A stretch of 64,000 bases of DNA, from contig NZ_AFGF01000017.1 of assembly GCF_000219125.1 (NCBI RefSeq), positions 159,576 to 223,575 of the forward strand, given 5' to 3'. The notes under the pieces are model-generated. The model made no database searches and was not told where the DNA came from. It saw nothing but the letters and a program-made list of their open reading frames with translations. Positions 56,165-64,000 of the stretch are shown here, in pieces. This DNA is from Acetonema longum DSM 6540 (GTDB taxonomy: Bacteria; Bacillota; Negativicutes; Sporomusales; Acetonemataceae). Positions within the stretch are counted from its first letter, which is position 1. Each line of letters begins with the position of its first letter. The translations under genes and the position numbers were made by a program.

Positions 56165-57799
56165 ATGGAGAAGGAGTCAAAGAAAAAAGACTCATGGAAA
56201 ACGCAGATGAACTGGGCTAGTTTTGGGATGTCCAGTGGTTTCCTATTCTCTTTTATCATAGCCTGTCTGATAAACAGGGATGTCACCTATAGTATAGTAA
56301 AGGTCTGTTTCGACTTCGTCGCCGGATATTTCGGCGGATTACTTCAAGTAATGCTGGTGGTATTCTGGATTATAGTCATGATGATTGCACTTTCCAAATG
56401 TGGAAAGATACGCATTGGAGGCAAGAATGCCAAGAAGGCTGTGTCGACCTTCAGCTGGTATTCGATCATTATCATGACCATGACTGCTGCCGGCGGCATG
56501 TTCTGGGCCGGAGCGGAACCGTTTGTACATTTTATGTCTTTGCCTGCGCATTTCCCAGGCATCCAGTCCGGAACCAGTGAAGCCGTGAACTATGCGATGG
56601 CCCAGAGCTTCCTGCACTGGGGCGTTCTGGTGTGGGGAGCGTCCGCATTCTGTATTCCCCTGCTGGTCTATGCCAAAGAGATAAAGAACCTGCCCATGCG
56701 CCCGAGTTCCATGCTCTATCCCGTGCTGGGTGAAAAAGGCGTCCGGGGTGTGCCCGGCAAGGTGCTGGACGGCCTGGCTCTTATCGGCGTCGCGGCCGGC
56801 ACTGTAGGGCCCACCGGCTTTATTGGCCTGCAACTATCTTTTGTGCTCCATGATCTATGGGGCGTGCCCGATACTGTCGCCACCCAAATGATCGTCATCG
56901 CGGTGGCCATGGTGCTGTTCATCTTCAGCGCCTGTACCGGATTGCACAAGGGCATGGATTACCTGGCCAAAGCTACCGTCTACCTCACCGTGGTGCTGGG
57001 GGCGGCCATGATGATCTTCGGAAGAGGGCTGTTCTCTGTCGATTCTTTCATAACCGGCTATGGCATCTATATAACCGATTTTTTCAAGATGGCTTTCTCC
57101 CGCGCTGACATCTCCTGGGTAAGCATCTGGACTGTTTTCTATGAGGCCTGGTTTCTCAGCTTCGGACCCTCCATGGCCGTGCTTGTCATAACCCTTTCCA
57201 AGGGACGCACCCTGCGGGAGGTGCTTATCGGCATTGCTGTCATGTGTCCCCTCTTCACAAACTTCTGGTTTGCTATTCTGGGCAGCCCGACCATAGCAGT
57301 TGAGATACAGAATCCCGGAGTCATCTCTGCCGCCTTCAATAATTTCGGAGTACCTTCCGTGCTTTTCACCATGCTGCATCATATCCCTCTGTCTTCCATC
57401 TGGATACCGATAGCCATAGCCCTTGTGGCTCTTCACTTGGTTGATACCGGTGCCGGCGTAGCTTACAGTATGTCCACGCAGGTCACCAACATGGATGTTC
57501 CGTATGTCTGGGTGCGGGCCATGTTCTGTGTTTTGCTGGCTGCAGTGGCGGCCCTTCTGGTGTGGATAGGTGACGACAACGCCATGAACACATTGCAAAG
57601 CTTCATGGTAATAGGGGGGCTGCCGATGCTCATCTTCTATATAATTTTGATACCTGGCGTGTACAAGGCGGCCAAGGGACTGTATCGTAGCAAGAAGCAC
57701 AGGTTGGACCCTGACGACGACTTTATTGAGGAAGAACCCGTGGAGACTGTGCTTGCTGCAGCGGCTGAGGCGAGCCCTGCGGACAACCAGACCCTGTGA
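56165..57799 (+). CDS. BCCT-family transporter (first copy)
   Basis: A 544-residue transporter with about twelve membrane segments. MFWAGAEPFVHFM and LSKGRTLREVLIG match BCCT carriers for betaine, choline or carnitine. In the substrate region where BetP-like carriers read WWxxWxPF, this protein reads AWFLSFGPS, so two tryptophans of the aromatic box are Phe. The ligand may therefore not be a classic trimethylammonium compound. The tail is acidic (DPDDDFIEEEP). GAGGAGGG lies before the ATG. Confidence 0.87.
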   Translation: MEKESKKKDSWKTQMNWASFGMSSGFLFSFIIACLINRDVTYSIVKVCFDFVAGYFGGLLQVMLVVFWIIVMMIALSKCGKIRIGGKNAKKAVSTFSWYSIIIMTMTAAGGMFWAGAEPFVHFMSLPAHFPGIQSGTSEAVNYAMAQSFLHWGVLVWGASAFCIPLLVYAKEIKNLPMRPSSMLYPVLGEKGVRGVPGKVLDGLALIGVAAGTVGPTGFIGLQLSFVLHDLWGVPDTVATQMIVIAVAMVLFIFSACTGLHKGMDYLAKATVYLTVVLGAAMMIFGRGLFSVDSFITGYGIYITDFFKMAFSRADISWVSIWTVFYEAWFLSFGPSMAVLVITLSKGRTLREVLIGIAVMCPLFTNFWFAILGSPTIAVEIQNPGVISAAFNNFGVPSVLFTMLHHIPLSSIWIPIAIALVALHLVDTGAGVAYSMSTQVTNMDVPYVWVRAMFCVLLAAVAALLVWIGDDNAMNTLQSFMVIGGLPMLIFYIILIPGVYKAAKGLYRSKKHRLDPDDDFIEEEPVETVLAAAAEASPADNQTL

Positions 57800-57849
57800 C
57801 CTCCAAGACGGCTTGGTAACACTAAAACGGTAGGATAATGACGAGACTG

Positions 57850-57925
57850 TTTTTCGCAACCCAAAGCGGAGGCGGTCGGCATACCGGAAGTATGCCGACT
57901 GACGACAACAAAGGGTTGCGAAAAA
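57850..57925. repeat. Nested inverted repeat after the first BCCT gene
   Basis: Outer arms TTTTTCGCAACCC (57850-57862) and GGGTTGCGAAAAA (57913-57925) are perfect. Inside them, GTCGGCATAC (57875-57884) pairs with GTATGCCGAC (57890-57899). It may act as a terminator, or it may be the remains of a small mobile element, since decayed duplicate genes begin just after it. Confidence 0.6.
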
Positions 57926-57955
57926 TAGACCGTCAGTATTCACTGGATTAGCCTT

Positions 57956-58090
57956 GATAAGGTACTAGTGAAGATCAGCGAAACCGCTGATAAATATAAA
58001 GGAAAGATAAAAGAGTTGGATTTAAATCCTGTGCTTGTTACCGAGAACGGAGTTTCCATTGCAGATGCGTTATTAGTCAAATATGTTTAA
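57956..58090 (+). pseudogene. C-terminal fragment of an acyl-CoA synthetase (ADP-forming type)
   Basis: An open segment without a start codon reads VLVKISETADKYKGKIKELD then LNPVLVTENGVSIADALLVKYV and a TAA stop. ELDLNPV and the closing ADALL pattern are typical for the end of the ATP-grasp part of acyl-CoA ligases (ADP-forming). The rest of the gene is missing. It lies 13 bases before the truncated amidohydrolase, so a rearrangement breakpoint falls near 57950. Confidence 0.65.
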
Positions 58091-58103
58091 GGAGGCGAAA
58101 CGG

Positions 58104-58445
58104 TTGAAAAAGGTTGCTTTTAAAGGTGGTCTATTAATTGATGGCAAGGACCCACCTGCGCTTATACAAAAACTTGCGAAAAGCCAATGAAAAAGGAATC
58201 TTGTTCACAATTGGGTCTGATTCATTCAATTCGCAGATGACGCCATATGGCGATACCGCTGTCGGAGAGCTGTGTGCGTTTGTTGAAAAAGCCGGTATTA
58301 GCGAAATGGATGCTATTACTGCGTCTACCATAAATCGCGCTAAAGTATTGTTGTGGGAATCCCCCTGAAAAATATCAGGGCAATTGCTGTCAATAATATG
58401 GAAATCATTATGAAAGAAGGCGACTTCATAAAGCGTAATGCATAA
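58104..58445 (+). pseudogene. Internally deleted copy of the amidohydrolase gene
   Basis: The first 13 codons (KKVAFKGGLLIDG) match the intact gene at 53987. The sequence then jumps to the last third (LRKANEKGILFTIGSDSFNS to STINRAKVLL) and skips about 60 more bases before the final KEGDFIKRNA. By eye the retained DNA is nearly identical to the parent. About 0.9 kb including the metal ligands is gone, so it is inactive. AAGGAGG and a TTG start are retained. Confidence 0.88.
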
Positions 58446-58779
58446 ATGCTGAAGATTAGCTAACAAATGTAGCATTACAACGGTAATATACAGGTTGGTA
58501 TATGCTTGTGAGCAGTCTGTATGGAGAATGTACCAATAAGATGGATGGCTGGCAAAGGCTGAAGAGATTTCATGCTCCGGTTCGAATTGCCATTTGTTAA
58601 GTTGTGTTAGACTAAAATGCTTTACCATGTAGATATCTGGGATATTCAAATCAGCTATCGGGATTGATCAGGCTTGGCTAGGATAGTGTTATTTAGCCAA
58701 TCTCCGTCCGGTTGCTTATACCTGCTTGTGATCGTTGATATGCTATATTATGTAATAGACAACGAAAGGAGGTGAACTC
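58446..58779. other. Non-coding gap between the truncated amidohydrolase and second RidA
   Basis: The first part repeats the 3' flank of the intact amidohydrolase. GCTCCGGTTCGA near 58573 repeats 55301 and its neighbourhood. Nothing coding is supported in the remainder; AAAGGAGGTGA at 58765 is the ribosome site of the next gene. Confidence 0.55.
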
Positions 58780-59268
58780 ATATCTCTGGAGATTCTTAAA
58801 AGCGCGGGTTCCCCGCAGGCAATTGGTCCATATTCCCATGGCACGAAATACGGTGACAGTATCATCACTTCAGGTCAGATTCCTCTGGACCCGAAAACAA
58901 ATGAAATGATAACAGAAATCAAACAGGCGACGCAAATTGTTCTTAGTAATCTGCTCTCGACCGTGAAAGCTGGCGGCGGCAGACTGAATGCAGTAGCCAA
59001 AGTTGATGTGTTTGTGAAAAGCCTTGATGATTTTGCAGTAATCAACGAGGCTTATTCTGCATTCTTTAGAGGTCACAAACCTGCCCGCGTGTTGGTAGAG
59101 GCGGGAAATATCCCTGCTGATGCCCTGCTGGAAGCCGCTATGATTACTTTTGCAGCCAACGGCAATCGACAAAGTCTCCAGGCAAAAAAGAAAAATCGTA
59201 CAGTAACAGCAAGAATGTGGTTTAGAAGGCAATATCTAATACTAATGTACGGGGAGGAAGAGACATGA
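58780..59268 (+). CDS. RidA-family protein with ATA start and C-terminal extension (second copy)
   Basis: A second RidA paralogue: SPQAIGPYSHGTKYGDSIITSG, DVFVKSLDDFAVINEAY and HKPARVLVEAGNIPADALLEA keep the active-site Arg and Glu. A perfect AAAGGAGGTGA is followed 5 bases later by ATA TCT CTG GAG, aligned with ATG TCT ATC GAA of the first copy, so the start codon has apparently become ATA; CTG at 58786 is an alternative. The usual stop is lost and about 35 residues are added, running 4 bases into the next gene. It may be poorly expressed. Confidence 0.75.
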   Translation: MSLEILKSAGSPQAIGPYSHGTKYGDSIITSGQIPLDPKTNEMITEIKQATQIVLSNLLSTVKAGGGRLNAVAKVDVFVKSLDDFAVINEAYSAFFRGHKPARVLVEAGNIPADALLEAAMITFAANGNRQSLQAKKKNRTVTARMWFRRQYLILMYGEEET

Positions 59269-60317
59269 GCTTCAAAAGAATATTCCACGCAGTGGAAACC
59301 CACTCAGGGGAACCTATGAGGGTAGTTACCGGCGGCGTGCCCAATATTCCAGGAAATACGGTTTATGAGCAGATGAAGTGGCTTGAAAAAAATGATGACC
59401 AGGTGCGCATGCTGATGCTGCGCGAGCCAAGAGGCTATCCGCCGCTGTGCTGTAACCTGATTGTGCCGCCTAAACACCCGGATGCTGCCGCAGGTTACAT
59501 TATTATGGAGCAAGTGGAATACCCTGTCATGAGCGGGGGAAATACCATTTCCGTAGCGACAGTTCTACTGGAAACCGGTATGATCCCGATGCAGGAGCCG
59601 GTTACCGAGTTTCAACTTGAGGCTCCTGCCGGCTTGATTGGGATTAAAGCCGAGTGCCATAATGGCAAAGTTACACAAGTAACATTTAAAAATGTGCCTG
59701 CTTTTGCTCCTTATATTGATACTGTGATTGATGTGCCTGAACTTGGTAAAGTAACAGTCGATGTTGGCTGGGGCGGTATGTTCTACGTTATCGCCGATAT
59801 ACGGCAATTTGACTGGGTGAAGCTGGTGCCGGAACAGGGTCGGGAAATTACCAGGATTTCCTCTCTGATTCTGAGAGCTGCCCAGGATCAACTGCCGGTA
59901 GAGCACCCGGATTATCCCGGTGTTGGAATTACCATTTCGCAGCTTTCCGGCCCAACTGATAATCCAGAGGCCGATTGGAAAAATGCCGTTACTGTTGCCA
60001 GCGGAGCGGTAGATTTCAATAATCCTGCCACCTGGACTGGCGCGCTCGACCGTTGCCCCTGCGGAACCGGTACTTGTGCGAAAATGGCCACACTGTATGC
60101 CAAGGGCAAGTTAAAGTTGAATGAGCCGTTCCGTCATGAAGGGCTGATGGGAACTGTGTATACAGGTCATTTGGTTGAGGAAGTTCAGATTGGAAAATAT
60201 AAGGGTGTTATTCCTACTATTGGTGGACAGTCCTGGATTTACGGTTATAGCACGTATGTGCTTGATCCTTCCGATCCATTCGTTAACGGCTATACGATTG
60301 GCGATATCTGGGCATAA
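59265..60317 (+). CDS. Proline racemase-family protein with altered first catalytic site
   Basis: A 350-residue member of the proline racemase/hydroxyproline epimerase/trans-3-hydroxyproline dehydratase family. HAVETHSGEPMRVVTGGVP and the second catalytic Cys in DRCPCGTGTCAKMA are conserved. The first catalytic motif, MCGHGTIG in racemases, here reads MSGGNTIS: Cys is Ser and the following His is Gly. A Ser or Thr at this place points to a dehydratase-like rather than racemase activity. GGGGAGGAAG precedes the ATG. RidA next door would suit an imine product. Confidence 0.87.
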   Translation: MSFKRIFHAVETHSGEPMRVVTGGVPNIPGNTVYEQMKWLEKNDDQVRMLMLREPRGYPPLCCNLIVPPKHPDAAAGYIIMEQVEYPVMSGGNTISVATVLLETGMIPMQEPVTEFQLEAPAGLIGIKAECHNGKVTQVTFKNVPAFAPYIDTVIDVPELGKVTVDVGWGGMFYVIADIRQFDWVKLVPEQGREITRISSLILRAAQDQLPVEHPDYPGVGITISQLSGPTDNPEADWKNAVTVASGAVDFNNPATWTGALDRCPCGTGTCAKMATLYAKGKLKLNEPFRHEGLMGTVYTGHLVEEVQIGKYKGVIPTIGGQSWIYGYSTYVLDPSDPFVNGYTIGDIWA

Positions 60318-60674
60318 TCTCTAGTTTGCTTGTTCTGGATTATGACGAGATAGCTAATGCAGCGAGCTGCAACCAGTAAGAGTATGGAAACTGGCACAGC
60401 ATTATTCAAGCCTGGAGAAAAAGAAGGGGGAGCTAGTTGTTTGGCGCCCCCTTTATAATAAAAAGACTGAAAATTTGTAAATGTTTTACATCTTATGCCT
60501 GAACAAAACTAAGAAACGAAATACTTTATTATTGAAGCTACTATCGAAATAACCCTATGGAACGGTTGGACTAAAGGCTGCTGTGGCCAGTATCTGCGAC
60601 TGTAGCTTTTGTGCAAAGTTAAGACAGAAAATGCACGATGTTAGAAACGTGATTATAGAGAAGAGGGATGCGGA
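60318..60674. other. Non-coding gap with terminator before the second BCCT gene
   Basis: AAGGGGG (60424-60430) pairs with CCCCCTT (60447-60453) and is followed by TATAATAA, a likely terminator for the racemase-family gene. No gene is supported in the rest, which is AT-rich between 60455 and 60550 and should hold a promoter. Confidence 0.6.
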
Positions 60675-62294
60675 GTGAAACAAAAAGAACTTGATCAGCA
60701 AATGAACCTATGGGCATTTGGACCCGCAATTACAGTATTGGCAATTTTCATCGGCAGCGGGGTTTTCTTTCAGAAAGAGCTTGGGGCTTTCTTAAACAGC
60801 CTGTTGTATGGCATGGCTGACTATTTCGGCTGGTATATCAACCTGTTATCGCTTAGCTGTATATTTATTGTGCTGGCATTTGTTATTTACAAATATGGAG
60901 ATGTAAAAATTGGCGGCGAGGACGCAAAACCTGATTTCAAAACCTTTAACTGGCTGGCAATGACAATTTCCGGCTCCATCGGAACCGGCATATTGTTCTG
61001 GGCCATGGGCGAACCCATTTTCCATTATGCCATGCCGCCTACCGGCGCAGGCGTGGAACCCTTTTCCAGAAAAGCCGCTATCTTTGCAGTTTCACAGGCT
61101 ATGTGGAACTGGTCGTTTATCCAATATTCCGTGTATGCCATGTGCGCGGTTGCCTTTGCCCTCGTGACCTATAACCGTAAACAGTGCCTTTCCTTCGGTT
61201 CGCTGATTGAGTGCGTGTTCCGCAGACCCATTCCCTGGCTGACAACCGCTGTCCACGGACTTGTTATCTGTTGTTTGTGCGGTGCTGTTGCAAACTCAAT
61301 GGGCGTCGGCCTGCTGCAGGTTGGTGCTGGCATTGAAAAGCTGTTTGGTATACCACAGTCGAAAATGATTTGGTTGATTATTGCAGTTGGTATTGGGGTT
61401 GTTTTCACCATTTCCTGTGTAGCCGGTATTGGAAACGGCCTCAAAAGGCTATCTACGATCAAAATCTGTATTTTCAGCAGCGTACTGGTATTTGTGGTCG
61501 TCTTTGGCGATACCATATTTATGAGCAAACTCAGCACAGAAGCGGTTGGCAATATGATTGACACATGGGGGACTAAAACCACCACACTCAACGCAATGGT
61601 TCCGGAAGATAAATGGTCGGCGGATTGGATCATCCAGTACTGGGCTTCTTTCTTCGTGTACGCACCGGTTATTGGGATGTTTCTCAGTCGTCTGGCTAAA
61701 GGCCGTACGGTTCGCCAATTCGTATTGGTCAGTGTGGTAGTACCGTCGATATTTTGTATGATGTGGATCGGTATCTTTGGCAGCATGACCCTCAGTCTAC
61801 AAACCAAGGGAGTTTTAAACATCTGGGAGGCTGTTAACACCTATGGAATGCAGACTGCTATTTTCCAAATATTGTCTACTATGCCATTGGGATCACTGCT
61901 AATAGCTGCGTTCATAGTCTCGACCTGCATCTCTTTTTGTTGCCTTGCAGACCCTATGGCGGCGGTTTTATCCACGCTCAGTGTGCGCAGGCTTCAGATT
62001 GACGATGAAGCGCCTAAAAAGATCAAAATCCTAATGGGGATCATTATTACTACCGTTTCCTATCTGCTGGTAGCGTCCGGTGGCGTAAATTCTATAAAAG
62101 GCGTGTTTGTTTTGATTGGACTTCCCATTTCATTCTTAATGATTCTCTGCTTTTTCGCAGCCTTCAAACTGTGCAGCGAGTGCCTGACAATGGAAAACCA
62201 TGGTGTTGTAGATGATAGCGATGCAGATTGTGATTGTGCGCCGCCAACCGCCACGGTTTGCACTCCGGAATGCTATCAGGCCACTCGCGATTAA
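60675..62294 (+). CDS. BCCT-family transporter (second copy)
   Basis: A 539-residue BCCT carrier with about twelve membrane segments: ILFWAMGEPIFHY, LSRLAKGRTVRQFV and CISFCCLADPMAAVLST. The substrate segment reads YWASFFVYAP where BetP-like carriers have WAWWISWSP, so the aromatic box is changed, though differently from the first copy. It begins at a GTG with AGAGGGA upstream and ends in a Cys/Asp-rich tail (DDSDADCDCAPP). It is only moderately similar to the copy at 56165, so the duplication is older than the pseudogenes nearby. Confidence 0.87.
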   Translation: MKQKELDQQMNLWAFGPAITVLAIFIGSGVFFQKELGAFLNSLLYGMADYFGWYINLLSLSCIFIVLAFVIYKYGDVKIGGEDAKPDFKTFNWLAMTISGSIGTGILFWAMGEPIFHYAMPPTGAGVEPFSRKAAIFAVSQAMWNWSFIQYSVYAMCAVAFALVTYNRKQCLSFGSLIECVFRRPIPWLTTAVHGLVICCLCGAVANSMGVGLLQVGAGIEKLFGIPQSKMIWLIIAVGIGVVFTISCVAGIGNGLKRLSTIKICIFSSVLVFVVVFGDTIFMSKLSTEAVGNMIDTWGTKTTTLNAMVPEDKWSADWIIQYWASFFVYAPVIGMFLSRLAKGRTVRQFVLVSVVVPSIFCMMWIGIFGSMTLSLQTKGVLNIWEAVNTYGMQTAIFQILSTMPLGSLLIAAFIVSTCISFCCLADPMAAVLSTLSVRRLQIDDEAPKKIKILMGIIITTVSYLLVASGGVNSIKGVFVLIGLPISFLMILCFFAAFKLCSECLTMENHGVVDDSDADCDCAPPTATVCTPECYQATRD

Positions 62295-62313
62295 AGATAT
62301 CCATCCGAAAGGA

Positions 62314-62516
62314 ATCACAGAAAGAATTTTCAACGCAGCGGAAACCCATTCCGGTGAACCTATGCGGGTAATCACCGGCGGCGTACCCAAGATTCCAGGC
62401 AATACTGTATATGAACAAATGAAGTGGCTTGAGAAAAACGGTTATAGCACGTGTATGTTCTTGATCCTAGCAACCTGTTTATTAATGGTTATACCATTGG
62501 CGATATTTGGGCTTAG
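62314..62516 (+). pseudogene. Internally deleted copy of the proline racemase-family gene
   Basis: ERIFNAAETHSGEPMRVITG to YEQMKWLEKN matches the N-terminus of the gene at 59265. It then joins GYSTYVLDPSNLFINGYTIG-DIWA from the C-terminus, one base out of frame, after loss of about 0.85 kb. Both the second catalytic Cys and the start ATG are absent, and the segment overlaps no other gene. Confidence 0.87.
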
Positions 62517-62553
62517 TCCCAATAGGAATAAAACACGAACTATCATCTGAGGA

Positions 62554-62602
62554 AAAGGTGAGCAAAACTCAAAGCATGCTGGCAATGGTTTTGCTCACCT
62601 TT
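62554..62602 (+). terminator. Terminator before the chemoreceptor gene
   Basis: AAAGGTGAGCAAAAC and GTTTTGCTCACCTTT form a perfect 15-bp stem over a 19-base loop. Confidence 0.75.
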
Positions 62603-62649
62603 ACACTTGTATTTGACAGTTTTGAAATTCTGAACAAGGCGGGGTTTCA

Positions 62650-64000
62650 ATGACACAGAAAAAAATTCAAGGAATTCGTCTTAAGTTAATTGCCAACTCG
62701 CTATTGTTAATACTTATTGCGGTATTGCCGTTAGGCGTAATACTAAATGCAACAGTCCAAAAAGCTCTTCTCAAGGATTATTTCAGTACTTCAGAACAAC
62801 AGATCGAGACAGCTAACGAAGCAATCAATTTGTATCAGGAAGCAATTGACAAAGACATAAAAATGCTTGCTACTAATTCCCTCATTCTAAAAGCAGATAA
62901 TACCTTAACCCAATACATGGATAACACAGATACAAAGAAAGTCATGACACCTTCAAGAAATGGTGGCATAGAGCAGGAAATTTTCCTGTTCTTTGAAAAA
63001 TTATGGAAAGACTCATCCGGGAACTCTTTATATAGCTATAGGCACTGAATTAGGAGGCTATGTTCTATGGCCGGAAAGCAGCAACTCTGCAAACTTCGAT
63101 CCTCGTAAAAGGCCTTGGTATAAAGCTGCCCTCAATGGCGGAGATGAAATTTCCCGGACAGAGCCCTATGTTGATTCGGTAAGCGGCAATCTAATTGTCA
63201 GTAACTCCACGCCAATAAAAAACTCTGAGGGGAATCGGCGTTATAGAAGTTGACGTTTCCTCAGATAGAATCACAGAATTTTTAAACGGCATAAAAATCG
63301 GCGAAACCGGCTATTGCATCCTGATACATAAATCCGGCGTGGTCTTGGCAGATCCCCGCAACCCCCAACACAATAACAAATATTTAAAGGATATCGGAAT
63401 TGAGGGAATTGAAAAAATACTGGCGGCACCGCAGGTTCAGACTGAATTGACAATCAAAGATACTAATTATTCTGTTGTTTCAAAGCAAACGCCAAATTCA
63501 GACTGGGTTATCGCTACGTTTCTTCCAACGCAGGAGCTTTATAAAATCGCTACAGAAATCAGAAACAATATTATTCTGTTAAGTATTGTCACATTGATTG
63601 TTGGTTTGATCATTACTATGATGACTTCCAGTAAAATTGCCCGGCCAATAACAGCATTGTCCAATGTGGCAAGAGGAATTGCTGGTGGCGATTTGAATAT
63701 AATTGTTCCACGTAACGGGATAAAAAACGAAATAGGTATTCTTGAAAACAGCATTGGAAGTATGGTGGCGAATTTACAAAGCATGATTGCCGAAACAGCT
63801 CAAGTGTCCGAACATCTTGCTGTATCATCAGAGGAATTAATGGCGATTTCCGCTAATTCCGCCCAGGCTTCCGAGCAGGTGGCGGCATCGATTGCCGGTA
63901 TGGCAAAAGATGCGTCAGTACAATTGGGCGAAACTCACGATACCCTGCTAGTTGTAGAAAAAATGTCGGCAAGTATAAATCAAGTGGGCAATAACATGAA
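62650..64000 (+). pseudogene. Methyl-accepting chemotaxis protein, two frameshifts, 3' partial
   Basis: A chemoreceptor with an N-terminal membrane helix (LIANSLLLILIAVLPLGVIL), a dCache-type ligand domain (GTLYIAIGTELGGYVLW, RPWYKAALNGGDEISRTEPY, ETGYCILIHKSGVVLADP), a second helix near 63570, a HAMP domain (SKIARPITALSNVARGIAGG) and the start of the signalling domain at the window end. Frame changes occur at 63018-63020 and at 63229-63232; in each, removing one G from a G run (GGG to GG, GGGG to GGG) restores the protein. It may be a real pseudogene or carry homopolymer sequence errors. Ligands of the adjacent pathway are possible signals. Confidence 0.85.

Noticed and set aside
56855..57943. 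A 362-residue minus-strand open frame
   Set aside because: It is antisense to the first BCCT transporter; no recognisable domain.

Overview
The window looks like chromosome of an anaerobic, spore-forming Firmicute, most likely of the Negativicutes/Sporomusaceae type. Spore photoproduct lyase-like and CotF-like spore genes, a CBO0543 membrane protein, a selenium/sulfur-handling locus, a double-cubane-cluster reductase with its activator, a 2-oxoacid:ferredoxin oxidoreductase and the order pcrA-ligA-gatCAB fit this. The genus is inference. No tRNA, rRNA or CRISPR array was seen.

1-10.4 kb: the end of a CBS/DRTGG-type pyrophosphatase gene, then a LysR regulator divergent from a tightly packed 12-gene operon. 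The operon runs YedE, TusA, DUF3343, YedF, a class V cysteine desulfurase-like enzyme, a second DUF3343, a YjiM-like double-cubane-cluster reductase, its ATP-dependent activator, a Tat-exported ModA-like binding protein, a NapH-like membrane ferredoxin and a NifB-like radical SAM protein. It ends at a strong terminator. Joining chalcogen delivery, an [8Fe-9S]-type reductase and a NifB-like protein without nitrogenase genes is the most intriguing feature here.

10.4-25.3 kb: a truncated hypothetical gene, an SplB-like protein whose residue 141 is Ala instead of the catalytic Cys, a membrane protein, and a complete L-rhamnose locus (DeoR regulator divergent from rhaB, rhaA, rhaD, MFS transporter, rhaM, fucO-like). 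Two CotF-like coat proteins, a branched-chain amino-acid-type binding lipoprotein, two half-size and one full-size TauE/SafE proteins and a GNAT acetyltransferase follow.

25.4-46.8 kb: a DUF2939-type protein, an orphan adenine methyltransferase, DUF3870, an unknown zinc-ribbon protein, and a ZorA-ZorB-ZorC-like (Zorya) set lacking the usual ZorD/ZorE effector. This set lies immediately upstream of housekeeping pcrA-ligA-gatCAB. Dps, a tiny Cys-rich protein, a Lon-family protease and rlmD follow.

46.8-64 kb: a group II intron sits just past a hairpin at the 3' end of rlmD. Beyond it is an AT-richer catabolic island under an IclR regulator: ferredoxin plus 2-oxoacid:ferredoxin oxidoreductase (its alpha subunit frameshifted), a class III CoA-transferase, an amidohydrolase, two RidA-like proteins, two BCCT transporters and a proline-racemase-family enzyme with an altered active site. 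Parts of the island are duplicated and decaying: internally deleted copies of the amidohydrolase and racemase genes, an acyl-CoA synthetase stub, and a RidA copy without a normal start codon. The window ends in a chemoreceptor gene carrying two frameshifts, both in G runs.
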